This document shows positions 18,830-27,291 of a stretch of DNA of 64,000 bases, one piece after another; the first letter of the stretch is position 1, and the number at the start of each line of letters is the position of its first letter. Made by a program: the position numbers and the translations under genes. The notes beneath the pieces were generated by a model. The model was not told the DNA's origin, made no database searches, and saw nothing but the letters and a program-made list of their open reading frames with translations. The DNA lies in contig CP163498.1 in NCBI GenBank assembly GCA_041071465.1, positions 2,508,501-2,572,500 of the forward strand, read 5' to 3'. The stretch comes from Pseudomonas putida (GTDB lineage Bacteria; Pseudomonadota; Gammaproteobacteria; Pseudomonadales; Pseudomonadaceae).

Positions 18830-18873
18830 CTCAAGGGCCTCTTCGCGGTTTTACCCGCGAAGAGGCCCTTGAG
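18830..18873. terminator. REP palindrome acting as terminator after sdaB
   Basis: CTCAAGGGCCTCTTCGCGG and its near-exact complement, about 19 bp of stem around a TTTTA loop, beginning about 14 bases after the sdaB stop. It is of the TTCGCGGGT REP type. Confidence 0.75.
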
Positions 18874-18969
18874 GTTGATGCAGGTGCAGCACAATCACCA
18901 ATGCCTCTTTATGGTGCGCACGACGCCTACCGATCGTCGGGTGTCGTTATCAGTACTCGTGTTGTCGGT

Positions 18970-18985
18970 GACACTCAAGAGTGTC
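18970..18985. promoter_or_regulatory. Palindrome upstream of gbdR
   Basis: The perfect inverted repeat GACACTC-AA-GAGTGTC lies about 165 bp upstream of the sigma54-like promoter at 19150, a fitting position for an enhancer-binding protein. The word GTGTCGTT also occurs on both sides of it. The protein that binds is unknown. Confidence 0.45.
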
Positions 18986-19149
18986 GTTTCTGGGCAACCT
19001 ACACTGCGCGTGTCACCAAATTGCTCAGCCGTTACACGCATGGCGCCTAGCACGCCCGTTTGCGAACACCAGGCCAACTCGATCAAAGCACCTGATTTGC
19101 CGAATAAAGGCGTCGTTTTCAGGTTTTTTTGGATAGCCGTTCAATTTCA

Positions 19150-19163
19150 GGCACGGCGTTTGC
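19150..19163 (+). promoter_or_regulatory. Sigma54-like promoter of gbdR
   Basis: GGCACG-GCGT-TTGC matches the sigma54 -24/-12 core with exactly 10 bases between GG and GC. The start of transcription would be near 19175, about 90 bases before the gbdR ATG. The rest of 18816-19264 has a REP element and the palindrome at 18970 but no gene. Confidence 0.65.
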
Positions 19164-19264
19164 GTTGATATTGGCCACCAAGCCCCGGCACATGAATCGG
19201 GGTAATAACAAGAAATCAGTGCCCGCCTGAGGCACACCCTGCATTTGTGTGAGGAGAAATCGCG

Positions 19265-20371
19265 ATGACGTCGTACACCTCCGGGAACCCAACCCAGAAC
19301 CGCACAGCACCCCAGTCCATCGGGTTTCTTCTATTGGACAACTTCACCCTGATTTCCCTGGCATCGGCCGTCGAGCCGCTGCGCATGGCCAACCAGCTGT
19401 CTGGGCGCGAGTTGTATCGCTGGCACACCCTGACGGTCGACGGTGGCCAGGTATGGGCCAGCGATGGCTTGCAGATCACCCCGGATGCCGCCATCAGCAA
19501 TGCACCGCCCATCGACACCGTGATCGTCTGCGGCGGGGTTGGCATTCAGCGGTCGGTCACCCGTGAACACGTTACCTGGCTGCAAGCCCAGGCCCGTCAG
19601 TCGCGCAGGCTGGGCGCGGTGTGCACCGGCAGCTGGGCGCTGGCCTGCGCCGGCCTGCTCGATGGCTTCGACTGCAGCGTGCACTGGGAATGCCTGGCCG
19701 CGATGCAGGAGGCCTTCCCGCGGGTGAACATGAGCACCCGCCTGTTCACCCTTGACCGTAACCGCTTCACCAGCTCCGGTGGCACCGCGCCGCTGGACAT
19801 GATGCTGCACCTGATCAGCCGCGATCATGGCCGCGAATTGTCGGCGGCCATTTCCGAGATGTTCGTCTACGAGCGCATCCGCAACGAGCAGGACCACCAG
19901 CGCGTGCCGCTCAAGCACATGCTCGGCACCAACCAGCCGAAGCTGCAGGAAATCGTCGCGCTGATGGAGGCCAACCTCGAAGAACCGATCGACCTGGACG
20001 AACTGGCGGTGTACGTGTCGGTGTCGCGACGCCAGCTCGAGCGGCTGTTCCAGAAGTACCTGCACTGCTCGCCGTCGCGCTACTACCTGAAGCTGCGGCT
20101 GATCCGTGCGCGCCAGTTGCTGAAGCAGACGCCGATGTCGATCATCGAAGTGGCATCGGTGTGTGGCTTTGTGTCGACCCCGCACTTCTCCAAGTGCTAC
20201 CGCGAGTACTTCGGTATTCCGCCGCGTGACGAGCGCGTGGGCTCCAACACCGCCCAGCAGGTGGCGATGATGCCGATCCCGCAGGCCATGACCCTGTCGC
20301 CGCACAGCGGGCCGATGGCGGCCCTGAGCCAGGCGCGCAACGAATCGACGTTTGCCAGTGTAAGGCTATGA
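19265..20371 (+). CDS. gbdR: AraC-family regulator GbdR
   Basis: A 368-residue transcription activator. Residues ~18-200 form a DJ-1/PfpI (GATase1-like) sensor domain starting IGFLLLDNFTLISLASAVEP; residues ~235-335 hold two AraC-type helix-turn-helix motifs (LDELAVYVSVSRRQLERLFQ and IIEVASVCGFVSTPHFSKCY). GbdR in P. aeruginosa responds to glycine betaine and dimethylglycine and activates gbcA, gbcB, dgcA, cbcX and sdaB; all of these have counterparts in this window. GAGGAGAAA precedes the ATG. It is a paralogue of CdhR (24525-25469). Confidence 0.93.
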   Translation: MTSYTSGNPTQNRTAPQSIGFLLLDNFTLISLASAVEPLRMANQLSGRELYRWHTLTVDGGQVWASDGLQITPDAAISNAPPIDTVIVCGGVGIQRSVTREHVTWLQAQARQSRRLGAVCTGSWALACAGLLDGFDCSVHWECLAAMQEAFPRVNMSTRLFTLDRNRFTSSGGTAPLDMMLHLISRDHGRELSAAISEMFVYERIRNEQDHQRVPLKHMLGTNQPKLQEIVALMEANLEEPIDLDELAVYVSVSRRQLERLFQKYLHCSPSRYYLKLRLIRARQLLKQTPMSIIEVASVCGFVSTPHFSKCYREYFGIPPRDERVGSNTAQQVAMMPIPQAMTLSPHSGPMAALSQARNESTFASVRL

Positions 20372-20375
20372 AACA

Positions 20376-20417
20376 GCACTGGCCTCTTCGCGGGTAAACC
20401 CGCGAAGAGGCCAGTGC
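20376..20417. repeat. REP palindrome between gbdR and a hypothetical gene
   Basis: GCACTGGCCTCTTCGCGGGT-AAA-CCCGCGAAGAGGCCAGTGC is an almost perfect 19-bp stem starting 5 bases after the gbdR stop; it probably terminates both convergent transcripts. Confidence 0.85.
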
Positions 20418-20429
20418 AGGAAAACCCGA

Positions 20430-20687
20430 TCAAGCGCGCTTGTTGAACTGCGCCAACGCCGGCAACAGCTGTTTGTCGATGGCTTGGCGCACCGCCGGCA
20501 GAATCGTCGCACTACCGGTATACATCTGCTCCACCATCCCCTTCAGCGCCCGTGCATTGGGCTCGGTCAGCCCACGCACCACCGCTTCGCAGGCTTGTTC
20601 GGCACTGGCCCCGGCGGGTATCTCGAACCCGCGTGCGCGCAGGTGGCCTGCCAGGTCGTCCTGATCAATCAAATCCGCATGCATCAT
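20430..20687 (-). CDS. Small conserved hypothetical protein (85 aa)
   Basis: An 85-residue cytoplasmic protein of unknown function beginning MMHADLIDQDDLAGHLRARG, with a helical C-terminus (AIDKQLLPALAQFNKRA). I set the start at 20687 because AAAGGGA lies 9 bases upstream; the longer frame to 20885 has no conserved look. No motif is recognised. It lies between gbdR and the cdhB end of the carnitine operon, on the same strand as the latter but 265 bases downstream of it. Confidence 0.65.
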   Translation of the reverse strand: MMHADLIDQDDLAGHLRARGFEIPAGASAEQACEAVVRGLTEPNARALKGMVEQMYTGSATILPAVRQAIDKQLLPALAQFNKRA

Positions 20688-20952
20688 GGCTGTTGTCCCT
20701 TTTATCGCTAAGAGAGTGCTGCTGTGATTTACGACCGATTCTGTGACGACCACGACATGCCCGCAACAACAGAATGCCGGCATGGCTGCTTTGGCTAAGA
20801 ACAGGTCGTTTACGGCTAAATCCACCTGGCGGGAACTGCGCACACTCAAGCCATCTACAGCAACCGAGGGTTTGGTCACCCTCACTCATGCACAGTGGAT
20901 GTTGCTCGCGCTTTGCCCCGGATGCTCACGGCTTTCCGGGGCTATTTTTTTC

Positions 20953-21429
20953 TTACCGTGCTGCAGGCAGGGATATCACCCGGCCCACGAACTCGGCCGG
21001 CGGCAGATCCTGCTGCTGTTCCAGCAACCCTTGCAGCAACCCGGCACTCTGCTCACTGAACGGCGCCGCCTTTGGCCCCGCCAGGTCCACATGCAGCAGC
21101 ATCTGCTCACTGGCCGCCAGCACCTGGTCGAACCCGGCCCGGTGCAGGCTGTGGTAGACATGCAGGCGCTTGCGATCGCAACCGATGATCTGCGTCTGCA
21201 CCCACACCTCGGTGCCTAGCTTTACTTCATGCAGGTAGTTGATGTGCGCTTCCAGGGTGAACAACGAATTGCCACTCTGCCCACGGCTGTCGGCATCCAG
21301 GCCGATGCGCTCCATCAGCGCATCGGTGGCGTAGCTGAAGATCAGCAGGTAGAAGGCATCGCGCAGATGCCCGTTGTAGTCGACCCAGTCCTCCTGGACT
21401 GGGGTGCGGTAAGTGATCAGTGCAGGCAT
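20953..21429 (-). CDS. cdhB: Betainyl-CoA thioesterase (hotdog fold)
   Basis: A 158-residue 4-hydroxybenzoyl-CoA-thioesterase-like protein. The family motif VDYNGHLRDAFYLLIF (about residues 17-32) holds the catalytic acid region. It is the last gene of caiX-cdhC-cdhA-cdhB, 10 bases after cdhA. In carnitine breakdown, dehydrocarnitine is cleaved to betainyl-CoA, and this enzyme releases glycine betaine and CoA. The role is inferred from the P. aeruginosa and Pseudomonas carnitine clusters and the fold. Confidence 0.88.
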   Translation of the reverse strand: MPALITYRTPVQEDWVDYNGHLRDAFYLLIFSYATDALMERIGLDADSRGQSGNSLFTLEAHINYLHEVKLGTEVWVQTQIIGCDRKRLHVYHSLHRAGFDQVLAASEQMLLHVDLAGPKAAPFSEQSAGLLQGLLEQQQDLPPAEFVGRVISLPAAR

Positions 21430-21439
21430 TGCGTGGTCC

Positions 21440-22405
21440 TCAGTCGCCGAAAGCCATGCCGTGTTTGGCCTTGCTGGTTTTCACCGCTTCCAGCACCGCC
21501 AGCAGCGTGTCATCACGGTAGCGCTCAAGTGCGGCGATGCTGCGTTCACCCAGTTGTTCAGAAGTGCCGTCTACCACATCGTCGATCAACTGGTCGGTCA
21601 GCTCCGGTGCTGGCAAGTAGGTCCAAGGCAGTTTCAGCGCTGGGCCGAACTGCGACATGAAGTGGCGCATACCGGCATCGCCACCGGCCAGAGTGTAGGT
21701 GAGGAAGGTACCCATGAACGACCAGCGCAAGCCGGCGCCAAAGCGGATCGCATCGTCGATCTCGCCGGTAGTCGCCACACCGTCGTTGACCAGGTGCAGC
21801 GCCTCGCGCCACAGCGCTTCGAGCAGGCGGTCGGCGATGAAGCCTGGCACTTCCTTGCGCACATGCAGGGGGCGCATGCCGAGGGTGGTGTAGATGGTTT
21901 TTGCCGCTTCGATGGCTTCTGGCGAGGTGCGGTTGCCGCCGACGATTTCTACCAGAGGTAGCAAGTAGACTGGGTTGAACGGGTGACCGACCACGCAGCG
22001 CTCAGGGTGAGTGGACGACTCGTAGAACTCGCTGGGCAACAGGCCCGAAGTGCTTGAGCCGATAATTGCGTCAGGCTTGGCCGCCGCGCTTATCTTCGCG
22101 TGCAGGTCGAGCTTGAGGTCCAGTCGCTCTGGTGCGCTTTCCTGGATGAAGTCGGCGTTGCGCACGCATTCGTCGATGGTGGCCACGAACCTCAGGCGGT
22201 CTTGTGATGCGCCAGGTGCCAGGCCTTGCTTTTCAAGCGCCGGCCAGGCATTGGCGATACGTTTGCGCAGGGCTTGTTCGGCGCCGGGGGCCGGGTCCCA
22301 GGCGACCACGTCCAGGCCATGGGCGAGGGCGCGGGCGACCCAGCCGCTGCCGATCACGCCGCTACCCAGGGCGGCGAAAGTCTTGATCTCGGTGATGAAG
22401 GGCAT
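21440..22405 (-). CDS. cdhA: L-carnitine 3-dehydrogenase
   Basis: A 321-residue NAD-dependent enzyme of the 3-hydroxyacyl-CoA dehydrogenase fold, oxidising L-carnitine to 3-dehydrocarnitine. The Rossmann motif GSGVIGSG is at residues 14-21. The catalytic His-Glu pair is H141 (in GHPFNPVY) and E153 (in LVEIVGG). Its location between the BKACE gene cdhC (18 bases upstream) and the thioesterase gene cdhB identifies it as the carnitine enzyme rather than a hydroxybutyryl-CoA dehydrogenase. Confidence 0.93.
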   Translation of the reverse strand: MPFITEIKTFAALGSGVIGSGWVARALAHGLDVVAWDPAPGAEQALRKRIANAWPALEKQGLAPGASQDRLRFVATIDECVRNADFIQESAPERLDLKLDLHAKISAAAKPDAIIGSSTSGLLPSEFYESSTHPERCVVGHPFNPVYLLPLVEIVGGNRTSPEAIEAAKTIYTTLGMRPLHVRKEVPGFIADRLLEALWREALHLVNDGVATTGEIDDAIRFGAGLRWSFMGTFLTYTLAGGDAGMRHFMSQFGPALKLPWTYLPAPELTDQLIDDVVDGTSEQLGERSIAALERYRDDTLLAVLEAVKTSKAKHGMAFGD

Positions 22406-22423
22406 ATCGGTCTCCTGAAAAGA

Positions 22424-23308
22424 TCAGCGGCGCTTGAGGTTCATTTTTTCCCGGCCTTCTGCCGGGCTGAGTACACGGCCACCCATGCGGGTGATGATCT
22501 CGGCTGCGCGTTCCACCAGTTGGCCGTTGCTGGCCAGTACACCACGGTCCAGGTACAGGTTGTCTTCCAGGCCGACCCGCACGTTGCCGCCCAACAGCAC
22601 CGCTTGCGCTGCCATGGGCATCTGCATGCGGCCGATGCCGAAGCCAGCCCAGGTGACGTTGGCTGGCAGGTTGTCGACCATGGCTTTCATGGTGGTGGTG
22701 TCGGCCGGCGCGCCCCACGGGATGCCCAGGCACAGCTGGAACAGCGGGTCTTCGAGCAGGCCTTCCTTCATCATCTGCTTGGCGAACCACAGGTGGCCGG
22801 TGTCGAAGATTTCCAGCTCGGCCTTCACCCCCAGTTCGGTGATGCGCTTGGCCCCGGCGCGCAGTTGTGCGGGGGTTGAAACGTAGATCGAGTTGCCGTC
22901 ACCGAAATTGAGCGTGCCGCAGTCGAGGGTGCAGATTTCCGGCAGCAGCGCCTCGACGTGGGCCAGGCGCTCCAGAGGGCCGATCAGGTCGGTGCCTGGG
23001 CCGAACTCCAGGGGCGTTTCACCGGGGCCGATTTCCAGGTCGCCGCCCATGCCGGCAGTGAGGTTGACGATGATGTCCACATCGGCTTCGCGGATGCGTT
23101 CCATGACTTCGCGGTACAGCGCCACGTCGCGGCTGAAGCGGCCGGTTTGCGGGTCGCGGACGTGGCAGTGGACCACGGTGGCACCGGCTTTGGCGGCTTC
23201 GACGGCGGATTCGGCGATCTGCTTGGGGGTGACCGGGACCAGGTGGCTTTTCGAGGCGGTGTCGCCAGCGCCAGTGAGGGCGCAGGTGATGATGACGTCG
23301 TGGTTCAT
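22424..23308 (-). CDS. cdhC: Beta-keto acid cleavage enzyme (dehydrocarnitine cleavage)
   Basis: A 294-residue BKACE (DUF849) enzyme: a Zn-dependent TIM barrel condensing a beta-keto acid with acetyl-CoA, here 3-dehydrocarnitine + acetyl-CoA giving betainyl-CoA + acetoacetate. The zinc-binding HCH (H47, H49) in [17 protein letters not shown] is present, and the N-terminus [13 protein letters not shown] matches the family. It heads the three Cdh enzyme genes; caiX lies upstream, separated by a REP-containing 125-base gap. Confidence 0.93.
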   Translation of the reverse strand: MNHDVIITCALTGAGDTASKSHLVPVTPKQIAESAVEAAKAGATVVHCHVRDPQTGRFSRDVALYREVMERIREADVDIIVNLTAGMGGDLEIGPGETPLEFGPGTDLIGPLERLAHVEALLPEICTLDCGTLNFGDGNSIYVSTPAQLRAGAKRITELGVKAELEIFDTGHLWFAKQMMKEGLLEDPLFQLCLGIPWGAPADTTTMKAMVDNLPANVTWAGFGIGRMQMPMAAQAVLLGGNVRVGLEDNLYLDRGVLASNGQLVERAAEIITRMGGRVLSPAEGREKMNLKRR

Positions 23309-23329
23309 GGTGCGGTTCCTTGTGGTGTC

Positions 23330-23430
23330 TGTGCTGGCCTTTTCGCGGGCAAGCCCGCTCCCACAGGGTCAGCAGTGACCCTGAACTTGGCGCTGTACCT
23401 GTAGGAGCAGCCTTGTGCTGCGAAAGCGCC
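23330..23430. repeat. Mixed pair of REP elements between caiX and cdhC
   Basis: A TTCGCGGGCAAGCCCGCTCCCACAGG-type unit (about 23341-23367) faces a GTAGGAGCAGCCTTGTGCTGCG unit (23401-23422) of the other REP type. The pair falls inside the caiX-cdhC operon and may lower downstream expression relative to the binding protein. Confidence 0.75.
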
Positions 23431-23433
23431 GGA

Positions 23434-24378
23434 TCAGTTAGCGGTAAGCTTCAGATTGTCCGCAGCCGGCTTGCCATCGAAGGTGGTCACACCCTCAAGC
23501 CAGCGGGCCTTGTCGTCGGGGTGGTCCTTGAGCCATTGGCGGGCCGATTCCAGCGCATCCTTGTGGTCGAGCAGCGGCTGCATCATGCGGCTCTCGTCCT
23601 CGGCGCTGAAGTTCAGGTTGGCCAGCAGGCGGTGGGCATTGGGGCAGCGTTCGGCGTAATCCGGCGCAGTCACCGTCCACACCGTCGCGCGGCCTTCGTC
23701 AGGGCCGAGCGCATCCTGGCTGTCACCCAGGTAGGCCATGTCGATGTTCACGTTCATCGGGTGCGGCGCCCAACCGAAGAACACCACGGCTTCCTTGCGC
23801 CGCACGGCGCGATCGACGGCGGCCAGCATGCCGGCCTCGCTGGACTCGACCAGCTGGAACTTGCCCAGGTCGAACTGGTTCTTGGTGATCATCGCCTTGA
23901 TCTGGGTGTTGGCACCGGAGCCGGGTTCGATGCCATAGATCTTGCCACCCAGCTCTTTCTCGAACTTGTGGATGTCGGCGAAGGTCTTCAAACCCTTGTC
24001 GTAGAGGTATTTCGGTACGGCCAGGGTGGCGCGGGCGTCCTCCAGGCTTGGCTTGTCCAGTACTTTGACCTGGTTAGCATCGACGAACGGGGTAATGGTT
24101 TGGGTCATGATCGGGTTCCAGTAACCCAGGAACATGTCCAGGCGTTTGTCGCGTATGCCGGCGAAGATGATCTGCTGCGAGGCGCTGGTCTGTTTGGTCT
24201 GGTAGCCCAGGCCATCGAGCAGCACCTGGGCCATGGCGCTGGTGGCGATGACGTCGGTCCAGTTGACCACGCCCAAGCGGACGTTTTTGCAGGCCGCAGG
24301 CTCTGCGGCGAAAAGCGGGGAAGTGGCGATGCTGCTCAGGGCAAGGGTCAACAGGCTGCGGCGGATCAAGCTGTGCAT
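23434..24378 (-). CDS. caiX: Carnitine-binding periplasmic protein
   Basis: A 314-residue OpuAC-type binding protein, paralogue of CbcX. A signal peptide is clear (MHSLIRRSLLTLALSSIATS, cleaving before AEPAACKN). Matching family segments are VRLGVVNWTDVIATSAMAQ and DMFLGYWNPIMTQ. The ATG at 24378 has GGAGAGCC upstream; the longer frame to 24525 would remove the signal peptide from the N-terminus. In P. aeruginosa CaiX has no permease of its own and works through CbcWV; the same arrangement is seen here, since no permease gene is adjacent. Confidence 0.9.
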   Translation of the reverse strand: MHSLIRRSLLTLALSSIATSPLFAAEPAACKNVRLGVVNWTDVIATSAMAQVLLDGLGYQTKQTSASQQIIFAGIRDKRLDMFLGYWNPIMTQTITPFVDANQVKVLDKPSLEDARATLAVPKYLYDKGLKTFADIHKFEKELGGKIYGIEPGSGANTQIKAMITKNQFDLGKFQLVESSEAGMLAAVDRAVRRKEAVVFFGWAPHPMNVNIDMAYLGDSQDALGPDEGRATVWTVTAPDYAERCPNAHRLLANLNFSAEDESRMMQPLLDHKDALESARQWLKDHPDDKARWLEGVTTFDGKPAADNLKLTAN

Positions 24379-24454
24379 GGTGGCTCTCCATCGGCAGTGC
24401 ATATTGTTATGGGTTCCGACCTCTCTGGGCCGTGTGAACACGCTACGCTGCTGG

Positions 24455-24476
24455 CAGGGTGAAAAATCGCACCCTG
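24455..24476. promoter_or_regulatory. Inverted repeat in caiX-cdhR intergenic region
   Basis: CAGGGTG-AAAAATCG-CACCCTG, a perfect 7-bp inverted repeat 48 bases upstream of the cdhR ATG and about 76 bases upstream of caiX, is a candidate CdhR operator or autoregulatory site. Confidence 0.45.
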
Positions 24477-24524
24477 GCGACCAACAGTTGCACGGAGGCG
24501 ACCACCTTTGCCGTGGAGCATGCA

Positions 24525-25469
24525 ATGCCGCAAATCATTCATTTCCTGTTGTTGCCAGGCTTCTCGGCAATCGGCTTCATCAGTGCCCTTGAGCCACTAC
24601 GGGTGGCCAACCGCTTCAAAGGCCCGTCCTATCGCTGGCAGGTGCTGAGCCTGGACGGTGGCGCTGTGCAGGCCAGCAATGGCATGTCGGTGAACGCCGA
24701 TGCGGCGTTGGCGGCCGGCGAGCCGGGCGGCATCTTGCTGATCGTGGCTGGCTTCGACCCGTTGGCCTGCTATGGGCCGCCACTGCAGCAGGCGCTGCGC
24801 CGCCTGGACCATGACGGGGTGATTCTGGGCGGCATCGATACCGGCGCTGTGGTGCTGGCGGAAGCTGGCTTGCTCGATGGCCACCGGGCTACCGTGCATT
24901 GGGAGGCGCTGGAGGCGTTCAAGGAAAACTACCCGAGCCTGCAGGCAACCCAAGAGCTGTTCGAGATCGACCGACGGCGCATCACCTGTGCTGGCGGCAC
25001 GGCATCGATCGACCTGATGCTCGACCTGATTGCACAGGCCCATGGCAGCGAGCTGGCGGTGCAGGTGTCGGAGCAGTTCGTGCTCGGGCGTATCCGCCAG
25101 CGACAGGACCATCAGCGCATGCAGATTGCCAGCCGCTATGGCATCAGCAACAAGAAACTGGTGAAGGTGATTGGCGAAATGGAGCGCAACACCGAGCAGC
25201 CGCTCAATACCCAGGTGCTGGCTGAAGCGGTGCAGGTGACCCGGCGCCAGCTGGAGCGGCTGTTTCGTGTGCACCTGGACGACACACCCAGTGGGTTTTA
25301 TTTGCGCCTGCGGTTGGACAAGGCGCGGCAGCTGTTGCGCCAGACCGACATGAGCGTGCTGGAGGTGGGGGTAGCCTGCGGGTTCGAGTCCGCTTCGTAC
25401 TTTACCCGCTGCTACCGGGCGCGGTATCAGCGTTGCCCGCGGGAGGATCGCTTGGCTCGGGCGCTATGA
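24525..25469 (+). CDS. cdhR: AraC-family carnitine catabolism regulator CdhR
   Basis: A 314-residue paralogue of GbdR with an N-terminal DJ-1/PfpI domain (IIHFLLLPGFSAIGFISALEP from residue 4) and a C-terminal AraC DNA-binding region (LAEAVQVTRRQLERLFRVHL and VLEVGVACGFESASYFTRCY). It is transcribed divergently from caiX and in P. aeruginosa activates the carnitine operon in response to carnitine. ATG 24525 is chosen because GGAG lies 6 bases upstream; the ATG at 24459 has no ribosome-binding site and no conserved extension. Confidence 0.92.
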   Translation: MPQIIHFLLLPGFSAIGFISALEPLRVANRFKGPSYRWQVLSLDGGAVQASNGMSVNADAALAAGEPGGILLIVAGFDPLACYGPPLQQALRRLDHDGVILGGIDTGAVVLAEAGLLDGHRATVHWEALEAFKENYPSLQATQELFEIDRRRITCAGGTASIDLMLDLIAQAHGSELAVQVSEQFVLGRIRQRQDHQRMQIASRYGISNKKLVKVIGEMERNTEQPLNTQVLAEAVQVTRRQLERLFRVHLDDTPSGFYLRLRLDKARQLLRQTDMSVLEVGVACGFESASYFTRCYRARYQRCPREDRLARAL

Positions 25470-25474
25470 GGGTC

Positions 25475-25540
25475 TTGGGCAGCCCCAAAACCTGGGGCCG
25501 CTTTGCGGCCCTTTCGCGACCCAGGGCCGCTCCCACGTCA
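25475..25540. repeat. Degenerate REP element
   Basis: A decayed GGGGCCGCTTTGCGGCCCTTTCGCGACC unit, with arms GGCAGCCCC repeated at each end, lies between convergent cdhR and the LprI-like gene. Confidence 0.55.
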
Positions 25541-25550
25541 TCGGCAGCCC

Positions 25551-25952
25551 CTATTGCTGACCAATGCTCTGCAGGTATTCCGACCGGTCATCACTGCGCT
25601 GCGCCACGCAGGTATCCCAAGCCGCCTGGAACGCCTTGCTCCCTGGCTTTTCGGCATAGGTCTCGACCTTGCAATCCGCATCGCGCAACTGTGTCCACAG
25701 TTTTTCGGCCGCGTCCATGCGCCCGATCAGCGCGGTGGCCTGGTCGCCTTCTTCGGCATATTGATCGCGGATGCGCTGGATCAGGTCGTCATACGCCGCT
25801 TTCAGTTCGCGCTCGGCAGTCTGCTTGTTGAACGCCGCGCACGCGTAGGTCTGCTGGTCGGTTTCGACGTTGTCGCACGGGGTGCTTTCTTCCTCGCCGG
25901 CCTGGGCGCCCGATACGACAGCCAGCAGTACCAGCCATGCCAATGATTTCAT
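25551..25952 (-). CDS. LprI-like secreted protein (DUF1311)
   Basis: A 133-residue exported protein. The signal peptide is MKSLAWLVLLAVVSGAQA, cleaved before GEEES. The mature part has four cysteines in the DUF1311/LprI pattern (CDNVETDQQTYACAAF and DADC...DTC) and the typical helix ELKAAYDDLIQRI. Members of this family include lysozyme inhibitors, but many are uncharacterised. GAGGAGAAAA precedes the ATG at 25952, which rules out the longer frame starting at 26009. No obvious link to carnitine metabolism. Confidence 0.85.
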   Translation of the reverse strand: MKSLAWLVLLAVVSGAQAGEEESTPCDNVETDQQTYACAAFNKQTAERELKAAYDDLIQRIRDQYAEEGDQATALIGRMDAAEKLWTQLRDADCKVETYAEKPGSKAFQAAWDTCVAQRSDDRSEYLQSIGQQ

Positions 25953-26151
25953 CCGTTTTCTCCTCAACAGGCTGACGAATCGCAGGGATTCTCGCTCAGC
26001 CGAGGGCAAGGCGGTAGCTCTCTGACGAAATGTTCATAAAGCAGCCAGAAAGGTCGTTATCGAGACTGTCTCTCATCGCCAGGCGCCGCGCCAGAGGGCG
26101 TGTTGTCGCGCGTTGACGCTTTCGGCAAACCCCCTGTCGTTTTTGCATCGG

Positions 26152-26191
26152 GGCGCCTTTGGGCACAGGCATATGCTGGCCCCAAAGCGCC
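26152..26191. promoter_or_regulatory. Imperfect hairpin and possible promoter ahead of dgc cluster
   Basis: GGCGCCTTTGGG (26152-26163) pairs with CCCCAAAGCGCC (26180-26191) with one bulge. Directly after it, GGCACAAGGTTTGG at 26192-26205 resembles a sigma54 -24/-12 element with one mismatch at -12. Both are tentative. The region 25953-26236 is otherwise without features. Confidence 0.3.
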
Positions 26192-26236
26192 GGCACAAGG
26201 TTTGGCGCCAACCATTCAATAAAAGGGGACAGCCTG

Positions 26237-27214
26237 ATGAGCCCAGCCGAACTTCATGCCGACAGCATCGTCATCGACGGCCTGATCATTGCCAAATGGA
26301 ACCGCGAGCTGTTCGAGGACATGCGCAAAGGCGGGCTGACCGCGGCCAACTGCACGGTGTCGGTCTGGGAAGGCTTCAAGGCTACCGTCGACAACATCGC
26401 CGCCAGCCAGAAGCTGATCCGCGACAACAGTGACCTGGTCATGCCGGTGCGCACCACCGCCGACATCCGCAAGGCCAAGGAACTGGGCAAGACCGGCATC
26501 CTCTTCGGCTTCCAGAACGCCCACGCGTTCGAAGACCAGATCGCCTATGTGGACGTGTTCAAGCAACTGGGCGTGGGCATCGTGCAGATGTGCTACAACA
26601 CCCAGAACCTGGTAGGCACTGGGTGCTACGAGCGTGACGGCGGCCTGTCGGGCTTCGGTCGTGAGATCGTCGCGGAAATGAACCGCGTAGGCATCATGTG
26701 CGACCTGTCCCACGTCGGCTCCAAGACGTCCGAAGAAGTCATCCTCGAATCGAAAAAGCCGGTGTGCTACTCGCACTGCCTGCCCTCGGGCCTGAAAGAG
26801 CATCCGCGCAACAAGTCGGACGAAGAGCTGAAGTTCATTGCCGACCACGGCGGCTTCGTTGGCGTGACCATGTTCGCGCCGTTCCTGGCCAAAGGCATCG
26901 ATTCGACCATCGACGACTACGCCGAAGCCATCGAGTACACCATGAACATCGTCGGTGAAGACGCCATCGGTATCGGTACCGACTTCACCCAGGGCCACGG
27001 CCAGGACTTCTTCGAGTACCTGACCCACGACAAGGGCTACGCCCGACGCCTGACCAACTTCGGCAAGATCATCAACCCGCTGGGCATCCGTACCGTCGGC
27101 GAATTCCCCAACCTCACCGAAACCTTGCTCAAGCGCGGCCACTCCGAGCGCGTGGTGCGCAAGATCATGGGCGAGAACTGGGTCAACGTCCTCAAGGACG
27201 TCTGGGGCGAGTAA
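26237..27214 (+). CDS. M19 (renal dipeptidase) family protein with altered metal site
   Basis: A 325-residue TIM-barrel protein of peptidase family M19, at the head of the dimethylglycine gene cluster. Several ligands match the family: H159 in DLSHV, H180 in YSH, R191 in HPRN and D249 in GTDF. However, the usual N-terminal H-x-D (as in DGHND) reads DGLII here (residues 14-18), and the bridging Glu position reads FQNAH (Q93). It may therefore be metal-poor or have another activity. ATG 26237 follows AAAAGGGGAC. Its place in the betaine route is unexplained. Confidence 0.85.
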   Translation: MSPAELHADSIVIDGLIIAKWNRELFEDMRKGGLTAANCTVSVWEGFKATVDNIAASQKLIRDNSDLVMPVRTTADIRKAKELGKTGILFGFQNAHAFEDQIAYVDVFKQLGVGIVQMCYNTQNLVGTGCYERDGGLSGFGREIVAEMNRVGIMCDLSHVGSKTSEEVILESKKPVCYSHCLPSGLKEHPRNKSDEELKFIADHGGFVGVTMFAPFLAKGIDSTIDDYAEAIEYTMNIVGEDAIGIGTDFTQGHGQDFFEYLTHDKGYARRLTNFGKIINPLGIRTVGEFPNLTETLLKRGHSERVVRKIMGENWVNVLKDVWGE

Positions 27215-27291
27215 GCCGCTCTCCAAGCCTGATAGCCCCTGCCAGCAACGCCGGGGCACCCAAATAAAAATTTTTATGGAGTTGAGTTTCC

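Noticed and set aside
26162..26176. Second sigma54 promoter (GGCACAGGCATATGC) before the M19 gene
   Set aside because: GG and GC are 11 bases apart instead of 10.
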